From Planctomycetota bacterium (GTDB lineage: Bacteria; Planctomycetota; Phycisphaerae; Phycisphaerales; UBA1924): a stretch of DNA of 64,000 nucleotides. How positions within the stretch are numbered: position 1 is the stretch's first letter; each line of letters starts with the position of its first letter. The notes below the pieces were generated by a model. It saw only the letters and a program-made list of their open reading frames with translations, did not search any database and was not told the origin of the DNA. The position numbers and the translations under genes are program-made. Positions 9,601 to 17,809 of the stretch are shown piece after piece. The DNA lies in contig JACTNA010000016.1 in the NCBI GenBank assembly GCA_014584315.1, positions 83,566 to 147,565 on the forward strand. Direction: 5' to 3'.

Positions 9601-9657
9601 CAGCCCGTCGAGGCCCGCGCGAACCGAACCCCCGTCGAGCACCGGCAGCCCTGCCAT
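6637..9657 (-). CDS. FAD-linked oxidase/dehydrogenase fused to an Fe-S (GlpC-like) domain
   Basis: About 1,006 residues from the ATG at 9657, which follows GGGAGGT at four bases; a longer frame to 9699 lacks such a site. The N-terminal half is a FAD_binding_4 domain (LPRGGGTSLAGQC near residue 80) plus a GlcD-type oxidase C domain. The C-terminal half has an Fe-S region (CLSCKACKAECP and CNGAGVCRKK) and two CCG domains (DAGCCGRAM and DAGCCGMAGSFGY). This is the architecture of quinone-linked D-lactate, glycolate or D-2-hydroxyglutarate dehydrogenases at the inner face of the membrane. The substrate cannot be read from the sequence. Confidence 0.85.
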   Translation of the reverse strand: MAGLPVLDGGSVRAGLDGLGRELATAVEGEVRLGLHDRMLYATDASLYQVEPLAVVIPASVEDAVRAVRFCASRGLPILPRGGGTSLAGQCTNRAVVIDFSVNCRSVPSIDAGERRCRVEPGVCVDELNERLATLGLFWPPDPATSRHANVGGCIGNNAAGARSIRYGRTSENLISIEACLADGTRARFGPGAARTQPRVADLTGSIVEIVRAHAALIRDRFPKTVRRNAGYGLDEVLRQLDAGARTADVNLAPMLCGSEGTLAVTLGAELRLSLMPVARGLAVVGFGSLDDAVEAVAPILALRPTAVELLDDMVISLARANPGCSRLLDVLPTVNGLTPAAVLYVEFSAERDRAEIDAGFAALRGLLPGAPTAFHAEPSEMMRAWALRKAGEPLLHGVPGARKPVTFVEDNAVPVERLPEFVRRFREIVTRHGTKAAYWAHASVGVLHVRPMIDLHDERDLTILRSIAVEVADLARELGGVMSGEHGDGRVRSPLIERFYGPELVRAFREVKTLFDPHNLLNPGNIVAPLGAGDAIGRGGPGVESITERLRVRPSGTDLRAPAVDTYFDYAEQHGFGGAIEQCNGAGVCRKKRGGTMCPSYMATLDERHSTRGRGNALRLAITGQFPGGDGGAPAWNDPDTLATLDLCLSCKACKAECPSNVDVAKLKAEYLAQGYRARGGAPLAARAFGRVRELSRLASITPRLANAVNRTSFARRAAGRLLGIDPRRTLPEFAPPLHRRIEAGVARRPAHLREGDRAVVLFGDCFTLYGERGLGEAAVRVLAAFGYRVALVDAGCCGRAMISTGLLDDAAATIDRTAGRLTPWLDDNRVEAILVLEPSCLSALKDDWLSLRTSTPIEARKRIAARAALVEEFLEQRWGSHPGQSTIDAALADRATSHRVLFHAHCHQKALWGAESSGPFLRRILGDGLTTLDAGCCGMAGSFGYTIGRYDLSMRIGELALFPAVRSDPGATVVATGTSCRHQIKDGVGVRALHPVELLASMLG

Positions 9658-9672
9658 GCGACCTCCCGGGCC

Positions 9673-9678
9673 ACTATA
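9673..9678 (-). promoter_or_regulatory. -10 box of the FAD/Fe-S dehydrogenase gene
   Basis: TATAGT on the minus strand, 15 bases before the ATG at 9657, with the GGGAGGT ribosome-binding site between them. No clear -35 element. Confidence 0.35.
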
Positions 9679-9798
9679 CGGCCCGGTGCGGCGTGTCACG
9701 CTTGCGCAACTCCGGGGCGACTCGGCACCCGCTGCGAGCCGGCGGCGGTACCTAGGCTGCGCCGGGCCTGTTCACTCGCCCAAGCCAGGAGACGAACC

Positions 9799-11877
9799 AT
9801 GAAGCACTCGACGACCGCGCTCGTGCTCGCCGCCGGGATGGCGCTCGCCGCCCCGCACGCCGCCCTCGCGATCGGCGACGGCACCGACTCGCTCCCGATC
9901 AGCCAGATCACGCTGTACCGATCCGGGGTCGGATCGTTTGTGCGGCAGGGCGTGGTCGAGGGCGACGCACAGGCGAGCCTCCGCTTCCGGACCGAGCAGG
10001 TGAACGACATCCTCAAGTCGATGGTCGTGCTGGACCTCGACGGCGGGACCGTAGGCGGGGTGACCTACGCCTCCAAGGAGCCGTTGCAGCGTCGGCTGCG
10101 GGCGTTCGCGGTGGACATCTCCGACGACCCGAGCCGAGCGGAACTGCTGACGCGGCTGCGCGGGGCGCAGGTGCTCGTGCGGACGACGGAGGGCGAGGAA
10201 CGTGGGGCCGTGCTGGGCGTCGAGGCGCGGAACATCGTCCATCCCCAGACGAACCGCTCGACGGTCGAGCACTCGCTGAATCTGCTGACGGCCCAGGGCG
10301 TGCGGACGGTGCAGTTGGACTCGGTGCGGTCGTTCGAGGTGCTCGACGGTGCGCTCGCGGAGGAACTGAACATGGCGCTGGCCGCGCTGGCCGAGCACAG
10401 GGCGGACACGACGAAGTCCGTGGCGATCGACTTCACCGGGCGCGGCTCGCGCCGGGTCGTGATCGCGTACGTGCAGGAGACGCCGGTGTGGAAGACGTCG
10501 TACCGGCTGGTGCTGCCGGAGGAGGGCGGCGGGGACGCCGGGACACGCCTCCAGGGCTGGGCGATCGTCGAGAACACGACGGACGAGGACTGGCAGAACG
10601 TGCGGCTCGCGCTGGTCGCGGGGCAACCGGTGAGTTTCCGCATGGACCTCTACGAGCCGCTGTACCTGGACCGGCCGGAAGTGCCCGTGCCCGTGGCGGC
10701 GGGCGTGGAGCCGCGCATCTACGGGGGGGGCGGTCAAAGCCCGTTCCGAGACGCGGAGGACGAGGATGGCAAGGTGGTAGCACGATCCGACATGCGCTAT
10801 CGCGTCGAGCGCCGAGCCGAGCCCGGGCCCGCAACAATACCATCCGAGAGACTCAGCAACGGCTTCGGGATCGAAAGACTCGCCCAATACGTTGCTGACA
10901 CCCGCGCCACCGCCGCCCAGGATGGTGAAGTCTTCCAGTACGTGCTCGACGCGCCGGTGACGGTCGCGCGCCAGCAGTCGGCCATGCTCCCAATCCTCTC
11001 GGCCCTGATCGACACGCGGCGCGTGAGCATCTTCAACCGCAACGACGGCCTCTCCAATCCCATGCGCGGCGTCGAGATCACCAACACGAGCGACCTGCAA
11101 CTCATGCCCGGCCCGATCGCCGTCTACGACGGCTCCGCCTACGCGGGCGATGCGCAGATCGGGCATGTCCCCGCGGGCGACAAGCGGCTGCTGGCGTACG
11201 CGGTGGACCTCGACGTGGCCGCGACCACGACGGACCGCGGAGCGTCATCCGTCCGCAAGGTCCGCATCGTGGACGGCTTGATCGAGCAGACGACGCAGCA
11301 GCGGCACACGGTGGAGTACGCCTTCGAGAACAAGGACCGCGAGCAGGGGCGGACCATCATCGTCGAGCACCCGCTCATCGAGGGCTGGGACCTGGTGGAG
11401 ACGCCCGAACCGAAGGAGCGGACGCAGGACACGCTGCGGTTCGAGGTCTCGGCGAAGGCCGGCGACTCGGCGAAACTGGGCGTCACCCAGCAGGTCGTGC
11501 AGAGCCAGCGGCTCGAACTGCTCTCGTACGACCTGCCGACGCTGCTGGCGCACCAGCAGGCCGGGCGGGCTTCGGCGAAGGTCGTCGAGGCGTTCCGCGA
11601 GGCGGCGCGGCGCCAGTCCCTGGTGCAGGAGGCCGAGCGGACGATCGCCCGCCTCCAGAACGAGCGCAACGAGATCAACACCGACCAGCAGCGCGTCCGC
11701 CAGAACATGCAGACCGTGGACCGGCAGAGCGACCTCTACACGCGCTACGTCAAGCGGCTCTCCGACCAGGAGACACGCCTGGAGCAGATCGGCGCGGAGA
11801 TCACGCAGGCGACGAACGATCGCGAACGCCTCCGCGCGGAACTGCTCGCGTACCTCCGGGGCCTGAACGTCGAGTGA
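9799..11877 (+). CDS. Exported DUF4139 domain protein
   Basis: A 692-residue protein with a signal peptide (STTALVLAAGMALAAPHAALA). The ITLYRSGVGSFVRQG start of the mature part and the long beta-rich body with VWKTSYRLVLPEE match DUF4139, a family of exported proteins of unknown role. Residues from about 595 to the end form a charged coiled coil. AGGAG lies eight bases before the ATG. The frame stays open far upstream, but that part is only the antisense shadow of the dehydrogenase gene. Confidence 0.75.
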   Translation: MKHSTTALVLAAGMALAAPHAALAIGDGTDSLPISQITLYRSGVGSFVRQGVVEGDAQASLRFRTEQVNDILKSMVVLDLDGGTVGGVTYASKEPLQRRLRAFAVDISDDPSRAELLTRLRGAQVLVRTTEGEERGAVLGVEARNIVHPQTNRSTVEHSLNLLTAQGVRTVQLDSVRSFEVLDGALAEELNMALAALAEHRADTTKSVAIDFTGRGSRRVVIAYVQETPVWKTSYRLVLPEEGGGDAGTRLQGWAIVENTTDEDWQNVRLALVAGQPVSFRMDLYEPLYLDRPEVPVPVAAGVEPRIYGGGGQSPFRDAEDEDGKVVARSDMRYRVERRAEPGPATIPSERLSNGFGIERLAQYVADTRATAAQDGEVFQYVLDAPVTVARQQSAMLPILSALIDTRRVSIFNRNDGLSNPMRGVEITNTSDLQLMPGPIAVYDGSAYAGDAQIGHVPAGDKRLLAYAVDLDVAATTTDRGASSVRKVRIVDGLIEQTTQQRHTVEYAFENKDREQGRTIIVEHPLIEGWDLVETPEPKERTQDTLRFEVSAKAGDSAKLGVTQQVVQSQRLELLSYDLPTLLAHQQAGRASAKVVEAFREAARRQSLVQEAERTIARLQNERNEINTDQQRVRQNMQTVDRQSDLYTRYVKRLSDQETRLEQIGAEITQATNDRERLRAELLAYLRGLNVE

Positions 11878-11975
11878 CGGAAAGGGAGCGAGGGAGCGAG
11901 GGATGAGAAGCGCTCGCCAGAGCGACTCCCGCCCCTCTGCCCTCGAACCCTTGATCCCTCGAACCCTTGGCTTCC

Positions 11976-12485
11976 TCAACCCGCGAGCCACGCCAGCGCG
12001 ACCTGCACCAGGACCACCGCCAGCGCGGCGGCCATGATGAGCAGCACGACCGGGTGCGCCGGCGTGCGCTCGCGCCGGGCCGGGCGCACGAGCCGGAGCC
12101 GAGGTTCGACGCTGGGGCCGTGCAGCCCTTCGCCGAGGCGGGCGGCGTCCTGGACGATGGCGATGACAAGGTTGGTGTCGAAGGGGCGCAGGCCGAGGTT
12201 GACGCCGAGCGCGACGAGTCGGTCCCGCTTCTCGGGGGGCAGCACCGCGGCACGCCCGCCCTCCAGCGAGGCGGCGGCGCGGACGGCCATCGCCCACCGA
12301 GCGTCCGAGGCGGTCAGGGCGGCGGCGGCACGGTTCTCGACCTCGACGGCATGGGCCGCGTCCGCCCAGCGGATGTCGGGCGTGCCGTCGTCCGTACGCA
12401 CCGTCGTGCGACGCGGCAGCGCGCCGGCGTTGACCACGCGCAACGCGGGCACGCCGACTCGGGCTTGGAAACGCGGGTCCTTCAC
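11976..12485 (-). CDS. Tail-anchored protein of unknown function
   Basis: 169 residues. The N-terminal two-thirds is soluble and Ala/Arg-rich, and one membrane segment sits at the very C-terminus (HPVVLLIMAAALAVVLVQVALAW), which suggests a tail-anchored cytoplasmic protein. I do not recognise the family. The 98 bases between it and the DUF4139 gene are convergent and low in complexity, with short runs repeating GGGAGCGA and CCCTCGAACCCTT. Confidence 0.45.
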   Translation of the reverse strand: MKDPRFQARVGVPALRVVNAGALPRRTTVRTDDGTPDIRWADAAHAVEVENRAAAALTASDARWAMAVRAAASLEGGRAAVLPPEKRDRLVALGVNLGLRPFDTNLVIAIVQDAARLGEGLHGPSVEPRLRLVRPARRERTPAHPVVLLIMAAALAVVLVQVALAWLAG

Positions 12486-12621
12486 GCGCCATTTCTACGG
12501 GCGAACGGCGTGCCCGGCTCGCGGCGTTTGGGGCGCGGTGCACAATCGGCGTTATTCGGACGCGCATGGCAGCCGATAGACTCCCCGCCCCCCGGCCCCC
12601 CACGACTCCCGGAGCCGACGC

Positions 12622-13155
12622 GTGCGCGACGTCCGACCCGACAAGCCCGCTCCGCCGCTGCCGGAGGTCCGCACGCCGCTCGCGCCGGAGGAGGCGCTGG
12701 CACGCCTGGCGACGGCGGCGAAGCGCGGCCGGCTGCCTGATTACCGGGCGATCGACGGGTCGGCGTTCGAGGCGGAGGCGTTCGCGACGCCGTTCACGCA
12801 CGCGCTCGTGGGGCGGCTCGCGGCCGGTGGGGAGGGCGCGACCCGGATCGCCTTCTCGCTGCGTCGTCCGTGGCCGATGCCCGTGCTGTTCGCGGTGGTG
12901 CTGGTGGTCACGGTCTGGCCCGGCGTGGTGCTGACGGACTCGCTGCTGGCGACCTACTGGGCGGCGTACGGCGGTTGGGCGACGCGGATGCCGTGGCTGA
13001 CCTACGCGTGGTACCTGCCCTTGACGGCGTTGCCGCTGCCGTGGGCGTGGCGGGCGTGCGTTCGCCGATCGGCGGCGATGGCGCACGAGTCCGCCCGCGA
13101 GACGATCGCGAAGATCGCCCGCGAGACGGACGGCGCGGTGGTCGAGCCGGCGTGA
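12622..13155 (+). CDS. Small membrane protein of unknown function
   Basis: 177 residues from a GTG preceded by CCGGAG at eight bases. A soluble N-terminal half of about 85 residues is followed by two hydrophobic segments (WPMPVLFAVVLVVTVWPGVV and a second with YLPLTALPLPWAW). A short cytoplasmic tail ends the protein. No family recognised. It diverges from the tail-anchored protein gene; TAGACT lies 40 bases upstream. Confidence 0.5.
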   Translation: MRDVRPDKPAPPLPEVRTPLAPEEALARLATAAKRGRLPDYRAIDGSAFEAEAFATPFTHALVGRLAAGGEGATRIAFSLRRPWPMPVLFAVVLVVTVWPGVVLTDSLLATYWAAYGGWATRMPWLTYAWYLPLTALPLPWAWRACVRRSAAMAHESARETIAKIARETDGAVVEPA

Positions 13156-13173
13156 GGGGCGCCGGGCGATGGG

Positions 13174-15072
13174 TCACTTGACGTCCTTGCCCTCTACAAC
13201 ATCCAGCGGCTTGGGATAGGGGTGCCCGACGAACTCGCCGCGCTTGAGTTTGGCGTTGTAGGTGTGGTAGGCCTTCATCGCCTGCGACCCGAAGAGCAGC
13301 ATGATGGGGATGTTGGCGAAGAGCATGACGCCGGTGCCGAGCGCGGTCCACGAGTCGAGTTGGGCGTCGGTGCGGATGAAGCCGAGGGTCGAGATGATGA
13401 TGAGGGCGCAGTAGCAGAGTTTGTAGAGCATGACGCCCTTGGACCCCACGAGGTAGACGATGCCCTGCTCGCCGTAGTAGGCCCAGGAGATCATGGTCGA
13501 GACGGCGAAGAGCCAGCACGCGATGGTGACCAGCCACATGCCGAGGCCCGGCATGACGCGGTCGAACGCGTGTCCGGTCAGGGCCGCACCGACGAAGTCG
13601 TTGTAGAGACCCGGACTGTCCAGCCGCGGCTCATTCGGCGACGAGTGCGGCGTCCAGGCGATCCGGAGCGTGCCGTTGACGTCCGCGAGCGAGCCTCTCA
13701 GCCTGTGCAGGTCCCGCCCGGTTTGCTCGTCCAGGTCGCCGTGGACGATCATGAACACGGTGTTGCCGGCCCGCCATGCGCCGCTGACTCGCTTGGCTTC
13801 GGCGGTCTTCTCGGGCACGCCGTCGGTCTGCGGCAACCACCGTGTCGGGTCGGGCCCCAGGGAGACGACGGACGAACGCGGCCAGACCTTGTACGCGGGT
13901 TCGCCCGGCCTCGTCTCGCCGTTGAGGAAAGCGATTTCGGCGTCGCTCTCGCTGATGAGCACGCCGTGAATCGTGCGTTGCTTCGTGCCGTCCTGCACGG
14001 TCAGGGCCTGGGCGTTCACGAGCGCGGGCATCGAGTCGAAGGTCGCCTCGGCCTGGCGGTTCCACGCCCCGCTGAGCAGGATGACGAGCGTCGTCAGCGT
14101 GCAGACGACGATGGTGTCGATGAACGGTTCGAGGCCGGAGACGACGCCCTCGCGGACGGGTTCGTTGGTCTTTGCGGCGGAGTGGGCGATGGGCGCGGAG
14201 CCTTGGCCGGATTCGGAGGAGAACAGTGCACGCTTCATGCCCCAGAGGAAGGCGTAACCCGCGGTGCCGCCGAGGAACGCGCCCCCCGCTTCAGCGGGCG
14301 TGAAGGCCGAAACCACGATGAGTTTCAGCATGGCCGGGATGTCTCCGATGTGGACGACCAGCACGTAGACCGCGGCGAGGAGGTAGAGCACGCACATGAG
14401 GGGCACGAGTCGGCCGGCGACCGCGCCGATGCGCTTGATGCCCCCGATGATGACCATGCCGACGACGATCGCCAGGATCACGCCGACGACGTATTTGGGC
14501 ACGACGGGGAAGTAACTGTTGGTGATTTCGGCGACGTTCCAGGCTTGGAACATGTTGCCGCCGGTAATGGCGGAGATGATGAGCGTAATGCAGAAGACGC
14601 CGCCGATGATGGCGCCGAGTGGTTTGAGAGCGGGGCTCCACTTCTCGAAGCCCTTCTGGGCGACCCACATCGGCCCGCCGTGGGGGTTCTCGGGATCGTC
14701 GGTGTTGCGGTAGAGCATGGCGAGGGTGACTTCCGTCATCTTCAGCGCCATGCCGAAGATGCCGACCATCCACATCCAGAAGACCGCACCCGGCCCGCCG
14801 AGGGCGATGGCGAGCGCGACGCCTCCGATGTTGCCCAGGCCGACGGTCGCTGAGAGAGCGGTCGAGAGCGCCTGGAAGTGGTTGATGGCGCCGGGATCGG
14901 CCTTGTTGTCGTACTTGCCGCGGATCACCTGCACGCCGTGCGTGAGCGCACGGTACTGCCCGAAGCCGGACCAGATGGTGAAGAGCACGCCGGTGGCCAG
15001 CACGATGTACAGCACGTAGTCGTGCCAAAGCACACCATTGACGACGTTGATGTAGTTCGTCAGGGTTTCCAT
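13174..15072 (-). CDS. Alanine/glycine:cation symporter (AGCS family) with a large inserted domain
   Basis: 632 residues from the ATG at 15072, which follows GGAGATG. AGCS carriers import alanine or glycine with Na+ or H+. Family signatures are clear: TIWSGFGQYRALTHG near 32, ATVGLGNIGGVALAIALGGP near 75, and KRALFSSESGQGSAPIAHSA near 280. Usually about 20 residues separate the SGAW and GAALTGHAF blocks; here about 150 residues (roughly 340-490) are inserted, hydrophilic and beta-like, before the last membrane segments. The family normally has 450-550 residues. The gene diverges from an unknown gene at 15187. Confidence 0.85.
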   Translation of the reverse strand: METLTNYINVVNGVLWHDYVLYIVLATGVLFTIWSGFGQYRALTHGVQVIRGKYDNKADPGAINHFQALSTALSATVGLGNIGGVALAIALGGPGAVFWMWMVGIFGMALKMTEVTLAMLYRNTDDPENPHGGPMWVAQKGFEKWSPALKPLGAIIGGVFCITLIISAITGGNMFQAWNVAEITNSYFPVVPKYVVGVILAIVVGMVIIGGIKRIGAVAGRLVPLMCVLYLLAAVYVLVVHIGDIPAMLKLIVVSAFTPAEAGGAFLGGTAGYAFLWGMKRALFSSESGQGSAPIAHSAAKTNEPVREGVVSGLEPFIDTIVVCTLTTLVILLSGAWNRQAEATFDSMPALVNAQALTVQDGTKQRTIHGVLISESDAEIAFLNGETRPGEPAYKVWPRSSVVSLGPDPTRWLPQTDGVPEKTAEAKRVSGAWRAGNTVFMIVHGDLDEQTGRDLHRLRGSLADVNGTLRIAWTPHSSPNEPRLDSPGLYNDFVGAALTGHAFDRVMPGLGMWLVTIACWLFAVSTMISWAYYGEQGIVYLVGSKGVMLYKLCYCALIIISTLGFIRTDAQLDSWTALGTGVMLFANIPIMLLFGSQAMKAYHTYNAKLKRGEFVGHPYPKPLDVVEGKDVK

Positions 15073-15186
15073 GTCATCTCCGTGCTGTGGGCGGCCCGGG
15101 TCCGGTCGGCCGCGCGTGGACGCCAGTGTCTGTCCCGGGCGCGACCCCCGCCGCCCCGGGCGAGCGGGGAGTATCGTCGATCCTGC

Positions 15187-15897
15187 ATGTGGTGTCCAGA
15201 GGCCCTTGTCGAGGCCTGCACAACCGCCCTCCGGGCCGAGGCCGAGCGGCTCGACGCCGAGCAGGCCGTCCACGGCCTGGACGCCCTCGACGAGGCGGAC
15301 TTCCACCCCATCCTGGCGGGGGGACTCGCGGGCACCGGCCTCGGGGTGCTTCGAGAGCAGCCATACCCCGGCGTTCCCGCCCGCCGGGCCAGACACGCCG
15401 AGCGGGAGCGGTGCGATCTGGTGGTGTTGGATCAGCCCGGGGTGAGGCTGCTGGACGAGACGATCGAACTTCGCGAGCGGGACCGGGCCTCGGGGACGCT
15501 CTTCGAGCAGGCCGCGGCTTCGGAGCGGATGCCGCGCGACGGGGTCCCGCCTTCGGAGGCCGTGTGGCTTGAGGTGAAGGCGGTCGGGCAGTTCACGTAT
15601 GTGGAGGGGTTCGCCGGGCCGAACCGGCGGTACGCGTCCGAACTGGTCGTCGGCCCGCTGGCCGATGCCCGCAAACTGGCCGCCGACCGCGCGATCCGGC
15701 ACGCGGGCGTCCTCGTCGTTCTGCTCACGGCCGACGCGGCGACGGCGGAGCACGATCTCCACGTGCTCGTGCATAAGGCGCTGGACAGTGACCTGCCCGT
15801 CGGCTCGCCCATCATCGAGGGGTTCGACATCACGGACCGGATCGGCAACGCGCGTTGCACGGTTGCGCTGCTGCCGGTGCGGTCCCGCCCAGACTGA
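15187..15897 (+). CDS. Conserved protein of unknown function
   Basis: 236 residues from the ATG at 15187; a longer frame upstream is the antisense shadow of the symporter gene. The product is cytosolic by composition. Recognisable blocks are CDLVVLDQPGVRLLDE near 78, AVWLEVKAVGQFTYVEG near 125 and HAGVLVVLLTADAATAEHD near 180. Paired acidic residues before WLEVK resemble a PD-(D/E)xK nuclease core (D78, E129 and K131 region), but this is only a resemblance. It converges on lpxB with a 10-base gap. Confidence 0.5.
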   Translation: MWCPEALVEACTTALRAEAERLDAEQAVHGLDALDEADFHPILAGGLAGTGLGVLREQPYPGVPARRARHAERERCDLVVLDQPGVRLLDETIELRERDRASGTLFEQAAASERMPRDGVPPSEAVWLEVKAVGQFTYVEGFAGPNRRYASELVVGPLADARKLAADRAIRHAGVLVVLLTADAATAEHDLHVLVHKALDSDLPVGSPIIEGFDITDRIGNARCTVALLPVRSRPD

Positions 15898-15907
15898 TGG
15901 CGCAGAC

Positions 15908-17143
15908 TCAGACGGTCTCGGCCGCGAGGCTCACCAGCCCGAGGGACTGCTCGATGGCGTCGGCGGCGCTTCGGGCGGCGTGGCGGCCGGCGAACTTCTC
16001 GGCGATCCGCGCCATCTCCGCTCGCTGGCGTGCGGCGAGGGACGGATCGGCGAGCAGGCGGAGGGCGTGCTCGGCGATCGGCTCGGGTCCGGCGAAGTGC
16101 GGGACGAGTTCAGGGACGATCTCGCGCCCGGCGATGAGGTTCGGGAGGGTGAAGAACTCCGTCGAGAGCACCCACCGCGCCAGCAGCAGGTACACGAGGG
16201 GGTTCGACCGGTAGACGATGACCATCGGCCTCTGCTGGCGGGCGATCTGGAGCGTGACGGTGCCGCTGACGACGAGGGCCAGTTCGCACCAGTGGATGAC
16301 GGCGTCCGCCCGCCCTGAGACGACGCTGAGGGAGTCGGGCCATCCGCCGTGGCCGGCGGCGATGGCGCGCAGCCGCTGCTCGACGGCCGGGGTCGTCGCG
16401 GCGACGACGCCGACCGCCCCTTCGTGGGCCTTGCCGATCGCCCTGAAGGCCCCGAGCAGGAGCGGGAAGTTCTTGGCGATTTCCGCCGGGCGCGAGCCGG
16501 GCATGAGCGCGATGCATGGCGAACCTTGGGGCAGGCCCGCGGCAGCCTCGTCGAGTGCGTCGCGGTCGAGGGGTCTGTCGAAGAGCGGGTGCCCGATGAA
16601 CCGGGCCGGGATGCCGCGTTCGCGGAACCACTCCTGCTCGAAGGGGAGCAGGCAGAGCAGCAGGTCCGTGAGCCGGCGGAGTTTGTGGATGCGCCACCCC
16701 CCCCACGCCCAGACCTGCGGCGCGACCAGGTGCACGATGCGCAGGCCCATCGAGCGTGCAATGCGGCAGATGGGGAAGTTCGCCGCGGGCGAGTCCACGG
16801 GCACGACGAGCCGCACTTCGGGGTGCCGTTCGAGCCACGCCCGCACGCGCCGGTTGATCCGCTGGTGCTCGCGGACCTTCGCGAGGCCGGGGACTCCCAT
16901 GACGGCGTCTTCGCCGGTGCGCTCGACGAGCGTCGCGCCCGCGGCGGCCATCTTCGGTCCGCCCCAGGCGTAGATCGGCAGCGTCGGGTGACGCGCGCGC
17001 AACTCGCGCACCACAGCGGCGGCGTGGTCGTCCCCGCTCGGCTCGAAGGCCGTGAAGAGCACCCCCGAGACTTCGGGCGCGACGACGGGCGGTCTCTCGG
17101 CCTGGTGGCTCAAGGCGGGACTCAAGCGACCGGCGGGGGACAA
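15908..17143 (-). CDS. lpxB: Lipid-A-disaccharide synthase
   Basis: Joins UDP-diacylglucosamine and lipid X in lipid A synthesis at the inner membrane, which implies an outer membrane with LPS or lipid A. The 411-residue product has the LpxB blocks FTAFEPSGDDHAA near 30, VVPVDSPAANF near 112, HLVAPQVWAWGGWR near 138, LPFEQEWF near 165, FIGHPLFD near 182 and LMPGSRPAEIAKNFPLL near 212. SGTVTLQIARQQRPMVIVYR near 295 is the acceptor/UDP region. It lies 21 bases after the response-regulator gene and may be its cotranscribed neighbour. Confidence 0.9.
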   Translation of the reverse strand: MSPAGRLSPALSHQAERPPVVAPEVSGVLFTAFEPSGDDHAAAVVRELRARHPTLPIYAWGGPKMAAAGATLVERTGEDAVMGVPGLAKVREHQRINRRVRAWLERHPEVRLVVPVDSPAANFPICRIARSMGLRIVHLVAPQVWAWGGWRIHKLRRLTDLLLCLLPFEQEWFRERGIPARFIGHPLFDRPLDRDALDEAAAGLPQGSPCIALMPGSRPAEIAKNFPLLLGAFRAIGKAHEGAVGVVAATTPAVEQRLRAIAAGHGGWPDSLSVVSGRADAVIHWCELALVVSGTVTLQIARQQRPMVIVYRSNPLVYLLLARWVLSTEFFTLPNLIAGREIVPELVPHFAGPEPIAEHALRLLADPSLAARQRAEMARIAEKFAGRHAARSAADAIEQSLGLVSLAAETV

Positions 17144-17164
17144 GTCAACGCCTCGGGAGGCCGG

Positions 17165-17809
17165 TCAGAAGCCGGCGGCTCGCAGCCAGTCGGACGGCTT
17201 GCGGTCCAGGGCCAGCGCCACCGCCACCAGCGACTCCAGACTCGGCAGGTGGGCGCCCCGCTCGATCGAACTCAGCTGGCTCACGCTCACGCCCGACTCG
17301 TCCGAGAGCTCCTTCAACGTCCAGCCCCGTTCCGTCCGCGCGAGGCGGATGTGCCGCCCGAGTTCCTGACGCAGCCGGTCCTGGGGACGCTCCCCGAGAT
17401 GGAACGCCGCCGCGGCCTGCGACAGCGTGCGCCGCAGTTCCTCCACCGAAAACGGCTTGGCGAGGTAGTCGAAGACGTCCCGCCGGAAGGTCTCTCGCAT
17501 GCTCTCCAGCGATGGGTACCCGGTCACCACGATCACGCACAGCCTCGACCACCGGCGGCGGATCTCCGCCAGCACCTCCTCGCCGCTGTGCGGTCCCATC
17601 TTGATGTCGAGCAGCACCACGTCCGGCAACGCACGCTCGCACTCGGCGTAGCAGTCGGCCGGGGTCGCCACCGCACGGACCTCGTGCCCCTCCTCCTCGA
17701 GCACGCGGCGGACGTACTCGCGGAAGTCGTCGTCATCGTCGAGGGCGACGATCGACAAGCGGTGGGAGACGGGGTCGGTCTCAGCGGGCGTCACGGGTCG
17801 CCTCCACAT
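17165..17809 (-). CDS. Response regulator with a C-terminal XRE-type helix-turn-helix
   Basis: 214 residues. The receiver domain has the acidic pocket (LDDDDDF near 21), the phosphoacceptor Asp in VVLLDIKMG near 63, Thr in VVTGYPS and Lys in YLAKPFS. After a short linker, residues about 150-214 form a lambda-repressor-type helix-turn-helix (WTLKELSDESGVSVSQLSSIERG). Most regulators use OmpR, NarL or Fis outputs, so this pairing is uncommon. The ATG overlaps the end of the kinase gene by 29 bases; a GTG at 17794 is an alternative start. Confidence 0.8.
   Translation of the reverse strand: MWRRPVTPAETDPVSHRLSIVALDDDDDFREYVRRVLEEEGHEVRAVATPADCYAECERALPDVVLLDIKMGPHSGEEVLAEIRRRWSRLCVIVVTGYPSLESMRETFRRDVFDYLAKPFSVEELRRTLSQAAAAFHLGERPQDRLRQELGRHIRLARTERGWTLKELSDESGVSVSQLSSIERGAHLPSLESLVAVALALDRKPSDWLRAAGF

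Noticed and set aside
7828-9798. Long upstream extension of the DUF4139 frame
   Set aside because: It is antisense to the dehydrogenase gene and low in complexity; the signal peptide and AGGAG site place the start at 9799.
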